Assembly (NCBI RefSeq): GCF_000270305.1
Contig: NC_015737.1
Coordinates: 2,604,501-2,668,500 of the forward strand
DNA length: 64,000 nt
Reading direction: 5' to 3'
Source of the DNA: Clostridium sp. SY8519
GTDB lineage: Bacteria > Bacillota > Clostridia > Lachnospirales > Lachnospiraceae
Shown: positions 36,535 to 46,744 of the stretch, one piece after another
Numbering within the stretch: position 1 is the stretch's first letter
Layout: the number at the start of each line of letters is the position of its first letter
Translations under genes and position numbers: made by a program
Notes under the pieces: model-generated
What the model saw: only the letters and a program-made list of their open reading frames with translations
What the model was told of the DNA's origin: nothing
Databases searched by the model: none

Positions 36535-38538
36535 TCACCGGGGCTTTCGGATCATCTCCAGAAACTCCTGCTCGTTTATAATCGGCACACCAAGGCTCTT
36601 TGCCTTCTCCAGTTTGGATCCGGCTGCCTCGCCGGCAAGCAGATAATCTGTTTTTTTACTCACAGATCCGGTGCATCGGCCCCCATGGGCCTCAATCAGC
36701 TGCTGTGCCTCTTTCCGTCCCAGGGTCGGCAGGGTACCTGTCACTACAATCGTCAGACCTTCCAGTTCATCTGCTGCCGCGACATGCTGCTCAGACTGCA
36801 TATTTACGCCGGATTCCTCCAGGTCCCGGAGTATCTGCAGATTGTCCTTTTCATGAAAGAAATCATAGATTGCCTGTGCCGTGATCTGCCCCACATCCGG
36901 AATCATGGTCAGTTCCTCCACAGAAGCTTCTGACAGCGCCCGGATATCCGGAAAATGCTTCATAATTTCCCGGGCAGAGGTACGCCCCACATTTCGGATC
37001 GCCAGCCCGGTCAGAAGACGTGCCGCGTCATTCTGTTTGGAGGCTTCGATGGCCGCAAGAATTTTGTCTGTATTTTTTTCCCTGCCCATAATGCCCCGGT
37101 CAATCAGTTCCTCTCTGTGATCTTTCAGATGATAAATATCCGCGTAACTGGTCAGGTAGCCCAGGTCCGTCAGGGTATTGACATACGTCTGTCCGAAGGA
37201 CTTGATATCCATGGCATCCCTGCCGGCGAAATAGGCAACCGTCCGCTTCAGCTGTGCCGGGCAGGAGGGGTTTTCGCAGTAAATATCCGCGGTATCCGCC
37301 TCCCGGACCAGTGTGTGCCCGCAGACCGGACAGACTGCCGGAGGCTGATATTCGGTCCCTGTACTGTGTGTAACGGAGATAATCGCCGGTATGATTTCTC
37401 CCTGTTTCCGGCAGATGGCCCGGCAGCCTTCATCAATTCCGAGACTGTGGATGTAGTCAATATTGTGGAGGGTCGCGCGCTGCACGCTGGTTCCGCACAG
37501 GCGGACCGGCTCGCGGAAAAGTGCCCGGAAGGTCAGTTTGCCCGTACGCCCCACATCCACTTCAATGGATTCGATGGTAACTTCTTTTTCCTCCGGCGGA
37601 TATTTGTAGGCAATATGCCCTGCCGAGTACTTGCTTCCGGCCGGAAAATCGCCGCGGTAGGCAATCTGATCGATCTTCACCACCGCTCCGTCAATATCAT
37701 AATCCAGGGTGCCCCTGGATTCCCCGATCCGGTCAATCTCTTCCAGTGCCTGCTCCGGCGTGCTGCAGAGCGTATGGCGTACCGTTTTCATTCCCAGGGT
37801 TTCCAGCTGGTCCATCGCCTCGGTGTGGCGGACCAGAAAGCTGTGATTTTCTTCGGAAGCATCCTGCACATTAAACAGGAACAGTTTTAATCCGCGCTGT
37901 CGTGTTACCTCCGCATCCAGCTGACGCAGGGTTCCTGCCGCCAGGTTGCGGGGATTGGCTGCCGGTTTTTTCCCCAGTTCCGTCTGCTGCGCATTGAACG
38001 CGTCAAACTTTTCATGGGACATATACACTTCCCCGCGGACTTCCAGATAACCGGTCAGCGGGATCTTAAGCGGTACATCCGGGATGGCCTTCGCGTTTAA
38101 CGTCACATCCTCCCCCACCAATCCGTCGCCGCGGGTTTCCGCCAGCGCCAGGTTTCCATTTTCGTATCGGAGCGTCATGCTGAGGCCGTCGATTTTTTCC
38201 TCCACAGAAAACCGGGCATCCGGATGCATCGCAAGCACCTCTGTCATCCAGGCATGCACCTCTTCTTTGGAAAACACATCCTGTATACTGAGCATCGGCA
38301 CACGGTGCGTCACCGTGACCCCGGCTTCTCTTTTCACAGTGCCTCCGACTTTCTGGGTCGGTGAATCCGGTGTAACCAGATCGGGATACTCCTTTTCCAG
38401 CGCCTTCAGCTGCTGCATCAGACGGTCGTACGCAAAATCAGTGATTTCCGGCGCATCCTGATTATAGTACAGATCCATATGGTGCTCTATGATTCCGCGC
38501 AGTTCTCTGATCCGCGCTTCTGCTTTACTTCTTTCCAT
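36535..38538 (-). CDS. ligA: NAD-dependent DNA ligase
   Basis: The 667-aa protein has the adenylated lysine Lys115 in VEEKIDGLSM, the OB-fold, and a Cys4 zinc finger (CPVCGHTL ... CENPSCPAQ). A helix-hairpin-helix segment around IRNVGRTSA and a C-terminal BRCT domain (LEGLTIVVTGTLPTLGRKE onward) follow. It seals nicks in replication and repair using NAD. It overlaps the end of the RluF-like gene by 14 bp and has AGGAG before the ATG. Confidence 0.98.
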   Translation of the reverse strand: MERSKAEARIRELRGIIEHHMDLYYNQDAPEITDFAYDRLMQQLKALEKEYPDLVTPDSPTQKVGGTVKREAGVTVTHRVPMLSIQDVFSKEEVHAWMTEVLAMHPDARFSVEEKIDGLSMTLRYENGNLALAETRGDGLVGEDVTLNAKAIPDVPLKIPLTGYLEVRGEVYMSHEKFDAFNAQQTELGKKPAANPRNLAAGTLRQLDAEVTRQRGLKLFLFNVQDASEENHSFLVRHTEAMDQLETLGMKTVRHTLCSTPEQALEEIDRIGESRGTLDYDIDGAVVKIDQIAYRGDFPAGSKYSAGHIAYKYPPEEKEVTIESIEVDVGRTGKLTFRALFREPVRLCGTSVQRATLHNIDYIHSLGIDEGCRAICRKQGEIIPAIISVTHSTGTEYQPPAVCPVCGHTLVREADTADIYCENPSCPAQLKRTVAYFAGRDAMDIKSFGQTYVNTLTDLGYLTSYADIYHLKDHREELIDRGIMGREKNTDKILAAIEASKQNDAARLLTGLAIRNVGRTSAREIMKHFPDIRALSEASVEELTMIPDVGQITAQAIYDFFHEKDNLQILRDLEESGVNMQSEQHVAAADELEGLTIVVTGTLPTLGRKEAQQLIEAHGGRCTGSVSKKTDYLLAGEAAGSKLEKAKSLGVPIINEQEFLEMIRKPR

Positions 38539-39364
38539 CCTCTGTCTCCTGTGGGGATTCTTTCAAAACTCCTGTCTGCCCTTCGGACGCTGTACGCAGT
38601 ACGCGGCCTTCAGAAGCAGGAATTCGGTACTTTCCCGGAATATTACTGGAATCCCGGGTCAGTTTCCGAATCGTTTTCCATTCTTCCGGAGTCGCCGGCC
38701 GCCAGGCCCCCGGTTTCAAACCTTTCAGGGTAAAATTCATAAACCGGACCCGAACCAGGCGTTCCACCTTTCTGCCAAAGACCTCGCACATGCGGCGGAT
38801 CTGCCGATTGTAGCCCTGGGTCAGAACAATCTGGAACCGGTATCTGTCCAGCTGACGGATCCGGCAGGGCCTGGTTTTCACCTGAAGCTCCGGCAAATAC
38901 ACACCGGCAGCCATTCTGTCCAGAAACTCCTGACCCACTGGACGGTCCACGGTCACCACGTACTCTTTTTCGTGGAAATTTCCTGCCCGCATCATTTTAT
39001 TGCTCAGATCTCCCTGGTTGGTCAGCAAAATCAGGCCTTCGGATTCCTTATCCAGCCGTCCCACTGTATACACCCGTTTGGGATAATTCAGATAATTGAT
39101 GATGTTGTCCGGCTCCGAAGGATCCGAAGTACATACAATTCCCCTGGGTTTATGCAAAAGCAGGAGGATCGGCTCCTCCTCCCGGCTCACCGGACGCCCC
39201 TGATATTCCACCCGGTCCCCGGGCCGCACCCGTGTGCCTTTCTTTGCGGGATTCCCGTTGATGCGCACCTGACCGCTGTCGATGGCCCGGTCGGCGGCTC
39301 TGCGGGAACAGACCCCCGCTTCACTTAAGAAACGGTTGATCCTGATTCCTTCCTGTTCTTCCAC
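38525..39364 (-). CDS. RluF/RsuA-family rRNA pseudouridine synthase
   Basis: An N-terminal S4 domain (GIRINRFLSEAGVCSRRAADRA) is followed by the RsuA-type catalytic domain with the Asp motif VGRLDKESEGLILLTNQG, which resembles RluF (23S U2604) more than RluB. I take GTG 39362-39364, 6 nt after AAGGAG, giving about 279 aa. The frame is open to an ATG at 39475 that overlaps the stop of the upstream gene, but the added N-terminus is not part of the fold. The C-terminal ~40 residues are variable. Confidence 0.9.
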   Translation of the reverse strand: MEEQEGIRINRFLSEAGVCSRRAADRAIDSGQVRINGNPAKKGTRVRPGDRVEYQGRPVSREEEPILLLLHKPRGIVCTSDPSEPDNIINYLNYPKRVYTVGRLDKESEGLILLTNQGDLSNKMMRAGNFHEKEYVVTVDRPVGQEFLDRMAAGVYLPELQVKTRPCRIRQLDRYRFQIVLTQGYNRQIRRMCEVFGRKVERLVRVRFMNFTLKGLKPGAWRPATPEEWKTIRKLTRDSSNIPGKYRIPASEGRVLRTASEGQTGVLKESPQETEDGKK

Positions 39365-39471
39365 CAAACGCTCCTTTCCGCAGGTCCGCGCAAAAAGGAC
39401 TGACGCTCTGCAGCGGGAGAATCCGCCCGCAGTACGCCAGCCCTGTATGACATACGGACCGCTTTCTGCGA

Positions 39472-40818
39472 TCATCTGCCAACTACATAATCAGAATTCA
39501 CATATCCTGTGACATTGCCGGTTTTTATATAAAACCATCCGTTCTTTGTCTGTCCCAGCAGATACAGTCCCTCATTCGCGAAGGCGGTTGCCAACGCTTT
39601 CCCCTTTTTGGAAGGAGACTTGCGGATGACAATATTGTCAATCGGGTAGACTTTTGTGCCGGTTTTATATTTTTTTACCAGTTTTACTTTTTTTGCCTGT
39701 TCCTGTTTCTGCTGCGCTGTGCCGGCAGCCGTATTCCAGGCGCTCAGATTCTTTCCGTTTCCGGTAGCGGAAAGCCATGCCTGATCCACCTTGTTCTTGG
39801 CATCGATGGCGGCTTTTAATGTGGGATCCGCGGCTGTGGCTTCCCCCTGCTTTTTCGCGATCGCGTCATAGACCGTTTTCTGATTGTCGGCCAGGTACTT
39901 GTCAAATGCCGTCTTTACGTTCTGGTCAATCTCTGTATTCGGGTAGTTCCGATTGTAAAGGCTGTAGCGGTTGTTAATGATATACGCGCCCTGGTCATTC
40001 TTTTCGATGACAAAGTAGGAATATCCCGGATACGCCGTCGACGCGTTTTTCATCGCCATATTGTATACAGCAGTGACAAAATACTGATTGTCCGCAGTTC
40101 CCCGGCTCTTTGTACAGCTTACGTCTTTATATCCGTCAATATACTGCGTATCTGCGGAAATATAAGACTTTTCACTGTCGCTTAAGGGCGCCGCGTAAGT
40201 CCCGAGTGTGGCGGTGTCACCAGAAGCATAGGTATTCAGGTAATTCGTTACCACTGCGGTAATATTCTGATCCACCAGATCCTTTGCCGCCTGTTCCTGC
40301 TCCTGTTTCTTTTGCTCCGTCTGCTGGATTTTTTCCTGTCCGGCACGGTAGGCACTGTACTTTTTCCAGCCGAATACGCCGCATACGCAGGCTGCCGCCG
40401 CTGCCACAATAAGGATCGGCAGTCCCCGGCGCAGGAACCTGCGGCGGCGCAGAATCCTGTATTCGGTATGATCCGTTCTGCGCCGGGCCGTTTTGGCATG
40501 CTTTAGCTCTTCCGCCCGGGGTTCCTCCGATCCTTCTGTCTCTGCAACCAGTTTGGAACGGTCTTTCACGCTGTCAGTATCAATAAATGTAAAATCGTCT
40601 TCCCGGTCCGTCTCCGCATCCGCGGCATCTTCTGCCGCCGGATTCCCGTCTGCGGTTTCCCCTGACACAGGCTCCGCATCCGCGTGCCGGCCGGTTTCCG
40701 TATCACGCAGACCGGCAGTTTCCGCGGGAGTCTCTGACGGTTCCGCCAAAGGTTCTTCCGCGGCCTGTCCGTTCCGCGCCGTATCGATGTCAGACTGCAG
40801 TTCTTTTTTGTCTGTCAT
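39472..40818 (-). CDS. Membrane-anchored protein with C-terminal SH3b-type domain
   Basis: The 448-aa protein begins with a ~110-residue acidic low-complexity cytosolic segment. An Arg-rich stop and one transmembrane helix (about 132-151) follow, so the remaining ~295 residues are expected outside. The extracellular part has a Gln/Lys-rich coiled coil, a middle domain with NITAVVTNYLNTYASGD that recalls NTF2-like stalk domains, and a C-terminal bacterial SH3 repeat (NIVIRKSPSKKGKALATA ... VTGYVNSDYV). A wall-binding role is an inference. It has its own strong promoter. Confidence 0.8.
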   Translation of the reverse strand: MTDKKELQSDIDTARNGQAAEEPLAEPSETPAETAGLRDTETGRHADAEPVSGETADGNPAAEDAADAETDREDDFTFIDTDSVKDRSKLVAETEGSEEPRAEELKHAKTARRRTDHTEYRILRRRRFLRRGLPILIVAAAAACVCGVFGWKKYSAYRAGQEKIQQTEQKKQEQEQAAKDLVDQNITAVVTNYLNTYASGDTATLGTYAAPLSDSEKSYISADTQYIDGYKDVSCTKSRGTADNQYFVTAVYNMAMKNASTAYPGYSYFVIEKNDQGAYIINNRYSLYNRNYPNTEIDQNVKTAFDKYLADNQKTVYDAIAKKQGEATAADPTLKAAIDAKNKVDQAWLSATGNGKNLSAWNTAAGTAQQKQEQAKKVKLVKKYKTGTKVYPIDNIVIRKSPSKKGKALATAFANEGLYLLGQTKNGWFYIKTGNVTGYVNSDYVVGR

Positions 40819-40899
40819 GAATTACACACTCCTTGTAAATCTATAATTCCTACAGCATCTGTCAGATACTGGTAAACTTGCTTTTTAAGCTTTCACACC

Positions 40900-40928
40900 A
40901 TTATCTATATTTTCCCGCAGTCTGTCAA
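40900..40928 (-). promoter_or_regulatory. Promoter of the SH3-domain protein gene
   Basis: TTGACA at 40923-40928, 17-bp spacer, GATAAT at 40900-40905; the gene starts about 80 bp further on behind AAGGAG. Confidence 0.75.
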
Positions 40929-40949
40929 ATTATTTTTCCTGCTGACCTT

Positions 40950-43900
40950 TCATGCCTTTCTTTTCTTTTGCAGGATTCCAAGGACTCCAAGGGCGGCCCC
41001 CAGAAGGATCAGGTAGCCCGCCGCCCGGTTCGTGTCGCCGGTTTTGGGCTTGCTTGCGGACTGGGTCCCCGATGTATTTTTATTCCGGGTTCCCGATGTG
41101 TTACCGGTGTGTTTTCCCGAGGTGTTCTTTTTGTCGGAATCCTGATGTTTCACCTTCTGCTTCTTTTCCACAAGCGTATTGGTTACCATGAACCCTTTCT
41201 CTGCGCTGCCGATGATCTTTGACTTGTACTCTTTTACTTTCGTTTCAGAAATCGAATAAGATACCTCCTTGCCTTCCCGGTACTTCTCCAGCTGTTGAAA
41301 ACTGCCCTTCCATCCGGAAGCTTTCTTCAGCGTCAGTGTTTTCCCGGTATCTTTTCCGTCCGCCAGAAGATGAATGGTAACATGATCCGGACGTTTTCCC
41401 TTCCGGTTTCCATCATCCATCCACTTTTTCGTTACAGAAACCCTGCGCGTTTCCGGTACATGCCGGTTGCGAATCCGGTAGCCGGTTTCGGCTGTTCCGG
41501 TAATTTCAGACTGATAGCCTTCCGGTACATTCACTTCTGTTACGGTATACCGGATGATATGTTTTCCGGCTTTTTGTTTCAGTTTGTCCCAGGTTCTGCT
41601 CCATTTGCCGGCTTCATTCAGTTCCTCCGGTTTTCCGACCGGCTTTCCGTCTGCGTACAGCTGCACCAGAATGTGATCCGGACGGATGCCGTCCTGGTTG
41701 CCGTTGTCCTCCCAGGCCTTGGTCACCGTTACACTGGTTTCTCCCGGGGTATAGTGATTGATCAGATCCGCGCCGTCTCTCTCCGAAGAATAATCCGGCA
41801 GCGCGTCTTCCGTTACCACATAATCGATTTTCTCTCCGTTTTCGTACAGCGGGAGTTTTCCAAAGGACCAGCGCCAGCCATCCGCGGCGGTTACCGTCTT
41901 TTTCGCGATTTCCGTCCCGTTGCTGAGCAGTCTTACCGTGATCTGATCCGGACGGATTCCTTCCCGGTTCTCCTGGTCCTTCCAGATCTTTTTGCCCTGG
42001 ATCTCCTTTTCCTGATAGGTATTCGTCAGATAAATCACTCCATCTGCCCCGGATACACTTCCCCGAACTTCACTCCGGTATTCCAGCGAATCCTTCTCGT
42101 CAAGCTGTTCCCGGACCGTATATACGTAGTAATTTCCCTTTGCATCAGCATCTGCCAGGCGGGAAAATTCGGTTTCCCATTTGCCCTCCGCGTCCGGACG
42201 CAGTATTTCATGTCCGATATAAGTCGGATCTCCGCTGCTTCCCTCTGTCTGCCGATACAGGCCGACCCGTACCGATTTCGGGCGCGCGCCCCGGGCGTTA
42301 TCGTTATCCTTCCAGATCTTCTTTACATGTACCGCGATCTGTCCGCCGGTTCCGATATATACATCTCCGTTGGTTCCGATTCCGCCGCCGCGTTTTCCCG
42401 CATGATTCCCGATGATTTCCACCGCAGCCAGCTCTTTTGCGGCAGCGATCCCTTCTTCCGATACATCATTGGCCAGATTCAGTTTCCCGGACGCAAGCTT
42501 TCCGTGCAGACGCCCATGGGACAGTTCCCTGCCGTTTTCTTTATCAGAAGTATCATCGACTTTCCAGTGATAGGGAGCACCTCCCAGCATGGATTCCGCC
42601 AGTTCATATTCCGGCTGCGCAGACTTTCCGTGCCAGATTACGGATGCATTGATATGCACTTCTCTTCCGGTCTTCGCCTTATTTCCATATACCGCGGCAC
42701 CGTTTTTCAGGCGCACCACTGTTTGGGATGTGGGGCATGCCGCGTAGCCGCCGCCGGATTCACCGGCATCATTCTCTGTAATAATGGCATTGGTCAGATA
42801 GAGTTCCCCGGAATGAAAACCCGACAAATCATGTCCGCCGTTGACGTATATTCCGCCGCCGCCGAAGGCTCCGTTTTTCGCGGTATTGTCCCGGAAACTG
42901 CCTCCGCTGACATATGCCCGGGAATATCCCTCCTGCTGTCCGCCCTGCACGTACAATCCGCCGCCGCAGGTTTCTGCCACATTTCCCCGGAAAGACCCGC
43001 CGGTCATATGCAGCTGCGGCGAAGCATGAAACACACGGGATACACCCAGAGACAGACCGCCGCCGATGCCTTCCGACTGGTTGTCCGCAATGGTTCCTCC
43101 GCTGATATTGATATCGGAAGCGTACCAGGCGGCAATTCCGCCGCCGCAGGCTGTTTCATCCCGGCTGCCAACTGCCTGATTCTGCGCGATCTGTCCATCC
43201 TTCAGATCCAGTATGGAATCCTGGAGAAAGATTCCGCCGCCCCAGACCGCCGTGTTTCCACGGACTGTGCCGCCGTCTATCGTTACCGCTGCATGGTTTG
43301 CGGCGAAAATCGCGCCGCCGGCTGCCGGAGGATAAGCAGTCCTGTCGGTGAGACAGTTGTTCTGCAGATACGCTCCTTTTTCCAGCGTCAGCTTCCCGCC
43401 ATTCACAGAAATCAGACTGTTCTTTCCGGCATCTGCCACTTTTCGGCTGCCATCCAGCACAATATTTTTCAATGTCAGGCTGCCCTGTGTTCCCACCTTG
43501 ACCAAATGGCCGGAAAATTCCGGATCCCGGTACAGCGTTACCCGGTCCGGATGCGCCAGTTCCCAGACCGCTTCGCGATCCACTGCAACCGTACCGGTTA
43601 CCAGGATCATGGCCTTTTTCCGGCTCTCAGCCAGGGCTTTTGCCCGTTCAAAGGTTTTGACCGCTGTTTCTTTTGTACTGCCGTCCCCGGTATCATCTCC
43701 GTCTTTTCCGTTCAGATAAATCCTGTCTGCCGTATCCTTATGAACCACAAGGTTCCCATTCTCCACGGACGCGCTCACCAGGGGATTTTTGACAGCAGAC
43801 AGTTTTACCATGTCTGCCAGCGTATTGTCCGCATGACGGGCGATGACGATGTCTTCAACCGGTTTGTCAGGGTCATTCAGATCCGCCGTTTCCGCCAGCC

Positions 43901-45739
43901 GCACCTGAAATCCGTCTTCTTTACCGGTATAGCGAAAATCCTTCCCCAGTGTCACCGGCAGGCTCTTTCCGCTGTTTATCTTCGAATCCATATACAGTTT
44001 CAGCGTATCATGGGTACCGTCAATCACCGTATTCCCGCTGGGATAGATCCAGTTCTTCACACGCATACGGCCGCCGATGGTCAGATGGCTGTCTTTGTCA
44101 TCACAGTACAGGGAACCCTGAATGGAAACTTCTTGTTCCCCGGAGTTTGTCAGCGTCAGATCTGCCGACGCACCGTGGAGACAGAACGACCATCCGCTTT
44201 CCGAACTGATATTCCTTCCATTGAGATCGATGGTAATCCGTTTTGTAATCCAGAGCTGATCTGCAGACACTTCCCGCGTATCTCCGGTTTCCGTGGTATG
44301 AATCAGGCGGATGGTATCTCCGTCTTTTGCCGCGGCAAGCGCCTCTTTCAGAGTTTTGTATTTGATACTGCCGATTTCTGCTTCATAGACCGGAACAATC
44401 CTGCGCACTGTCCCGTTTGCGTCAATCCCACAGTCACTGAAACTTCTGGAGGGATCCAGAGGGTCTTTCATACCCGTTACATCCGTTTTTTGCAGCGCAG
44501 TTCCAAAATCCGTGCGGCCGCCGGCGGAATTTATGTTGTCATAGACGGCGCTGTCCGTAAGTTCCAGGCTCTTCACATCTACACCTGCGGTTCCGTATTT
44601 CGAAGCGCAGCTGTTCTTTTTTACAACTGTACGGACGAAGGTATACTTCCACCCTCTGCTGTCATAGACCGCACCGAAATCTGTAGTGGCATTATTCTGA
44701 ATCACACAGTCGGCATAGGTTCCGGCTGTACCAGTCACGCCTTGGACATTGCTGTTGTGCTGAAAGCTGCAATGATCAAATGTTTTGTCTCCTGTACCGC
44801 CAAGGGTTACCAGCATCCCCGGGTGTTCCGGTGTATTGCGGTCAAACCGGCAGTTCTGAAAAAGAATCGCATTTTTTGTTCCGCCCCGGACTGCATTGGT
44901 CTGATTTCCGCTGACAGACACATTGGTAAAATGAATGGTTCCGCTCAGATCCGAATAGGCGGATACTTCCACTGCATAGCCGTTTCCCGTACATCCGGTA
45001 ATATTCAGATCTTCAAAATCCACGCAGGTATCCGTAATCTGTACTGCACCGACACTGGAAATATATTTGGTATTTCCGCCGGAAACCGTCCCGTTTTTCA
45101 CCGTCACGGAACCGCCAGCATCTTCAATCAGCAGGGTCTGCTCCTGTGTATTCCCGTCGGATTTTTTCAGCGTATGCCCCTGCAGATCCAGCGTGATGGC
45201 TTTTCCGATCTTGACATTTTCTGTACGGTCTGCCGTAAGAAGCACCGTATCCCCGGCTTCTGCCGCGTCAATGGCGGCCTGCAGGGTTTCGTACTTCTTG
45301 CCATTTACAGACGCCGCTCCGGCTTCCCGGTCTGCGCCCGGGGCCTTCTGCAGTACTGCCTTTCTTCTGGTCTTTGCAGACCCGGCCTTTTGTTCTGCCG
45401 TCTGCTGCTTCGGCTTATTCTGCTGCTCTTTTCTTTGCCCGTCAGCCTTTGCAGAAGGTTCCGATACGTTCTGCTTTTTTTTTCTGCGGCAGCCGGCGTG
45501 CTGTCCGCAGGTTCTTCTGCGGGATCTGCTTTCCCTGCCTCAGTCACAGCGGCCGTTTCTTTGCGCGCTGCCTCTGACGCTTCTGTCCCGGAAACATCCG
45601 CCGGCTGTTCCCTGTGGATCGTCTGCTGCTCCCCGGCGGCCGGTTTCTCTGCTGCAGTCAGCGGCGGCGTCAATGTACAGATCAGGACTGCTGCCAGAAG
45701 CATGCAGAACAATTTCTTAAAAATCCCTTTCTTTCTCAT
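40950..45739 (-). pseudogene. Cell-wall-anchored beta-helix/Cna-B adhesin, frameshifted in an A9 tract
   Basis: Two frames encode one protein of about 1596 aa. The first (45739-45305) has a signal peptide (KKLFCMLLAAVLICTLTPP). The second ends at 40950. They meet at an A9 tract (minus strand, 45475-45483): adding one A, or a -1 ribosomal slip on A_AAA_AAA, joins them as AEKKKQNVSEPSAKADG. The long middle is a right-handed beta-helix with repeated GGGIF/GGGLYVQGG turns. Four Cna-B domains follow (each starting near KKIWKD, KKIWKDQ, TKAWED, TKKWMD), then a Thr/Ser/Lys-rich stalk and a wall sorting signal KPKTGD, a hydrophobic helix and KKRKA. Phase variation, programmed slippage or a sequencing indel are all possible. 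Promoter candidates lie at 45905-45940. Confidence 0.8.
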
Positions 45740-45938
45740 TTGATATCCTGTCCTCCCTTCCTGGATATCTGCTGTTTATCTGCTACCTGTTATATTTTCT
45801 GCCCATCTTAAAAAACAAAAAGACAGAATAACCCGTTTCATTGTACTACTATTACAGTTATATAGACAGGCTTTCTCCCGCAAAAAATACTTGTTTTTCA
45901 ACATTGTACGATTTTTTTAACTTTTTGCACAAAAGGTC

Positions 45939-45968
45939 TTTACTTTGTTTGGCTAAGTGTGCTAAGAT
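45939..45968 (+). promoter_or_regulatory. Probable promoter of tRNA-Arg
   Basis: TTTACT at 45939-45944, 18-bp spacer, TAAGAT at 45963-45968, about 26 bp before the tRNA. Confidence 0.5.
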
Positions 45969-45994
45969 ATGCATGCTGTATGTGACAGCGCTTC

Positions 45995-46066
45995 GCAACT
46001 GTAGTCTAACGGATAGAACACAGGACTCCGACTCCTGCGATGTGGGTTCGATTCCCGCCAGTTGCA
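45995..46066 (+). tRNA. tRNA-Arg (anticodon CCG)
   Basis: The acceptor stem GCAACTG/CAGTTGC, the anticodon arm CAGGA-CTCCGAC-TCCTG (anticodon CCG, reading CGG) and the T-loop GGTTCGATTCC are intact. CCA is not encoded; the discriminator is A. It is the only plus-strand RNA gene in the window. The surrounding interval 45740-46216 otherwise holds only promoters and two terminators. Confidence 0.95.
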
Positions 46067-46081
46067 TTCTGTTTTTTTGCA

Positions 46082-46124
46082 AAAAGCCCTTGAAACCCAA
46101 CGGTTTCAGGGGCTTTTGATTTTT
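46082..46124 (+). terminator. Terminator of tRNA-Arg
   Basis: AAAAGCCCTTGAAACC pairs with GGTTTCAGGGGCTTTT (16 bp, one G-U) around CAAC and runs into a T-rich tail. The symmetric A/T flanks allow action in both directions. Confidence 0.85.
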
Positions 46125-46154
46125 TTATGCCATTCATGTGTGGCAAATGTGTGG

Positions 46155-46199
46155 AAAAACAGCCGCAAGGCAAACCCATGCGTCTTGTCCCGCGGCTGT
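46155..46199 (-). terminator. Terminator of the aroD-aroK operon
   Basis: On the minus strand ACAGCCGC pairs with GCGGCTGT across a ~25-nt loop and ends in TTTTT, just after the aroK stop. Confidence 0.7.
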
Positions 46200-46216
46200 A
46201 CATTTCGAAAATAAAT

Positions 46217-46744
46217 TTAAGCATCTTTCGCTGGCTGCCCGTCTGCCTCTGACAGGATCTCCCGCGCGATCTCCTCCGGCGTCTTTCCATCGGTATCCAC
46301 AGCAAGATCACAGGCTGATTCATAGGCGGCACGGCGCTGCTCCATCAGATCACGTATTGCGTCTACCCGCATCTGCCCGTTTAAAAGCGGCCTCGTATCG
46401 CTGTCTTTGACCCGTTCGTATACGGTCTCCGGCGCCGCTTTCAGCAAAACCACTATTCCGGACGCCTTCAGCAGGGCCACATTTTCCGGCCGCATCGCCA
46501 CGCCGCCGCCGCAGGATACAACTGCGGGGGGGAGTTCGGCAAATCTGCGGCACATCTCTGTCTCCAGTTCCCGGAACCGCGGTTCGCCGTATCGGCTGAA
46601 AATTTCTTTAATACTCATCCCATTGTCTGCTTCAATCTGTTCGTCCATCTCGCAGACATCTGTGCCTGAAAGCCGCGCCAGCTCCCGGGCCACCGTACTT
46701 TTGCCGGTTCCCATAAATCCAATCAGAAAAATATGTCTGTTCAT
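46217..46744 (-). CDS. aroK: Shikimate kinase
   Basis: The 175-aa P-loop kinase has Walker A GFMGTGKST at residues 9-17, the shikimate-binding DEQIE near 34 and FRELETEMCRR near 58, and the glycine-rich VVSCGGGVA near 77. It phosphorylates shikimate at the 3-hydroxyl. The ATG overlaps the aroD stop (ATGA), so the two are coupled, and a terminator follows directly. The motifs and length are complete. Confidence 0.96.
   Translation of the reverse strand: MNRHIFLIGFMGTGKSTVARELARLSGTDVCEMDEQIEADNGMSIKEIFSRYGEPRFRELETEMCRRFAELPPAVVSCGGGVAMRPENVALLKASGIVVLLKAAPETVYERVKDSDTRPLLNGQMRVDAIRDLMEQRRAAYESACDLAVDTDGKTPEEIAREILSEADGQPAKDA

Noticed and set aside
41295..45743. A 1482-codon open frame antisense to the adhesin gene
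   Set aside because: No signal, domain or RBS supports it. It is His/Arg/Ser/Cys-rich, as expected when a long coding strand with biased codons is read backwards, whereas the minus strand has clear Cna-B and beta-helix domains.
46118..46160. Integrase remnant next to tRNA-Arg(CCG)
   Set aside because: Repeated ATGTGTGG-like bases give short open stretches on both strands, but they coincide with the aroK terminator and show no recombinase motif.
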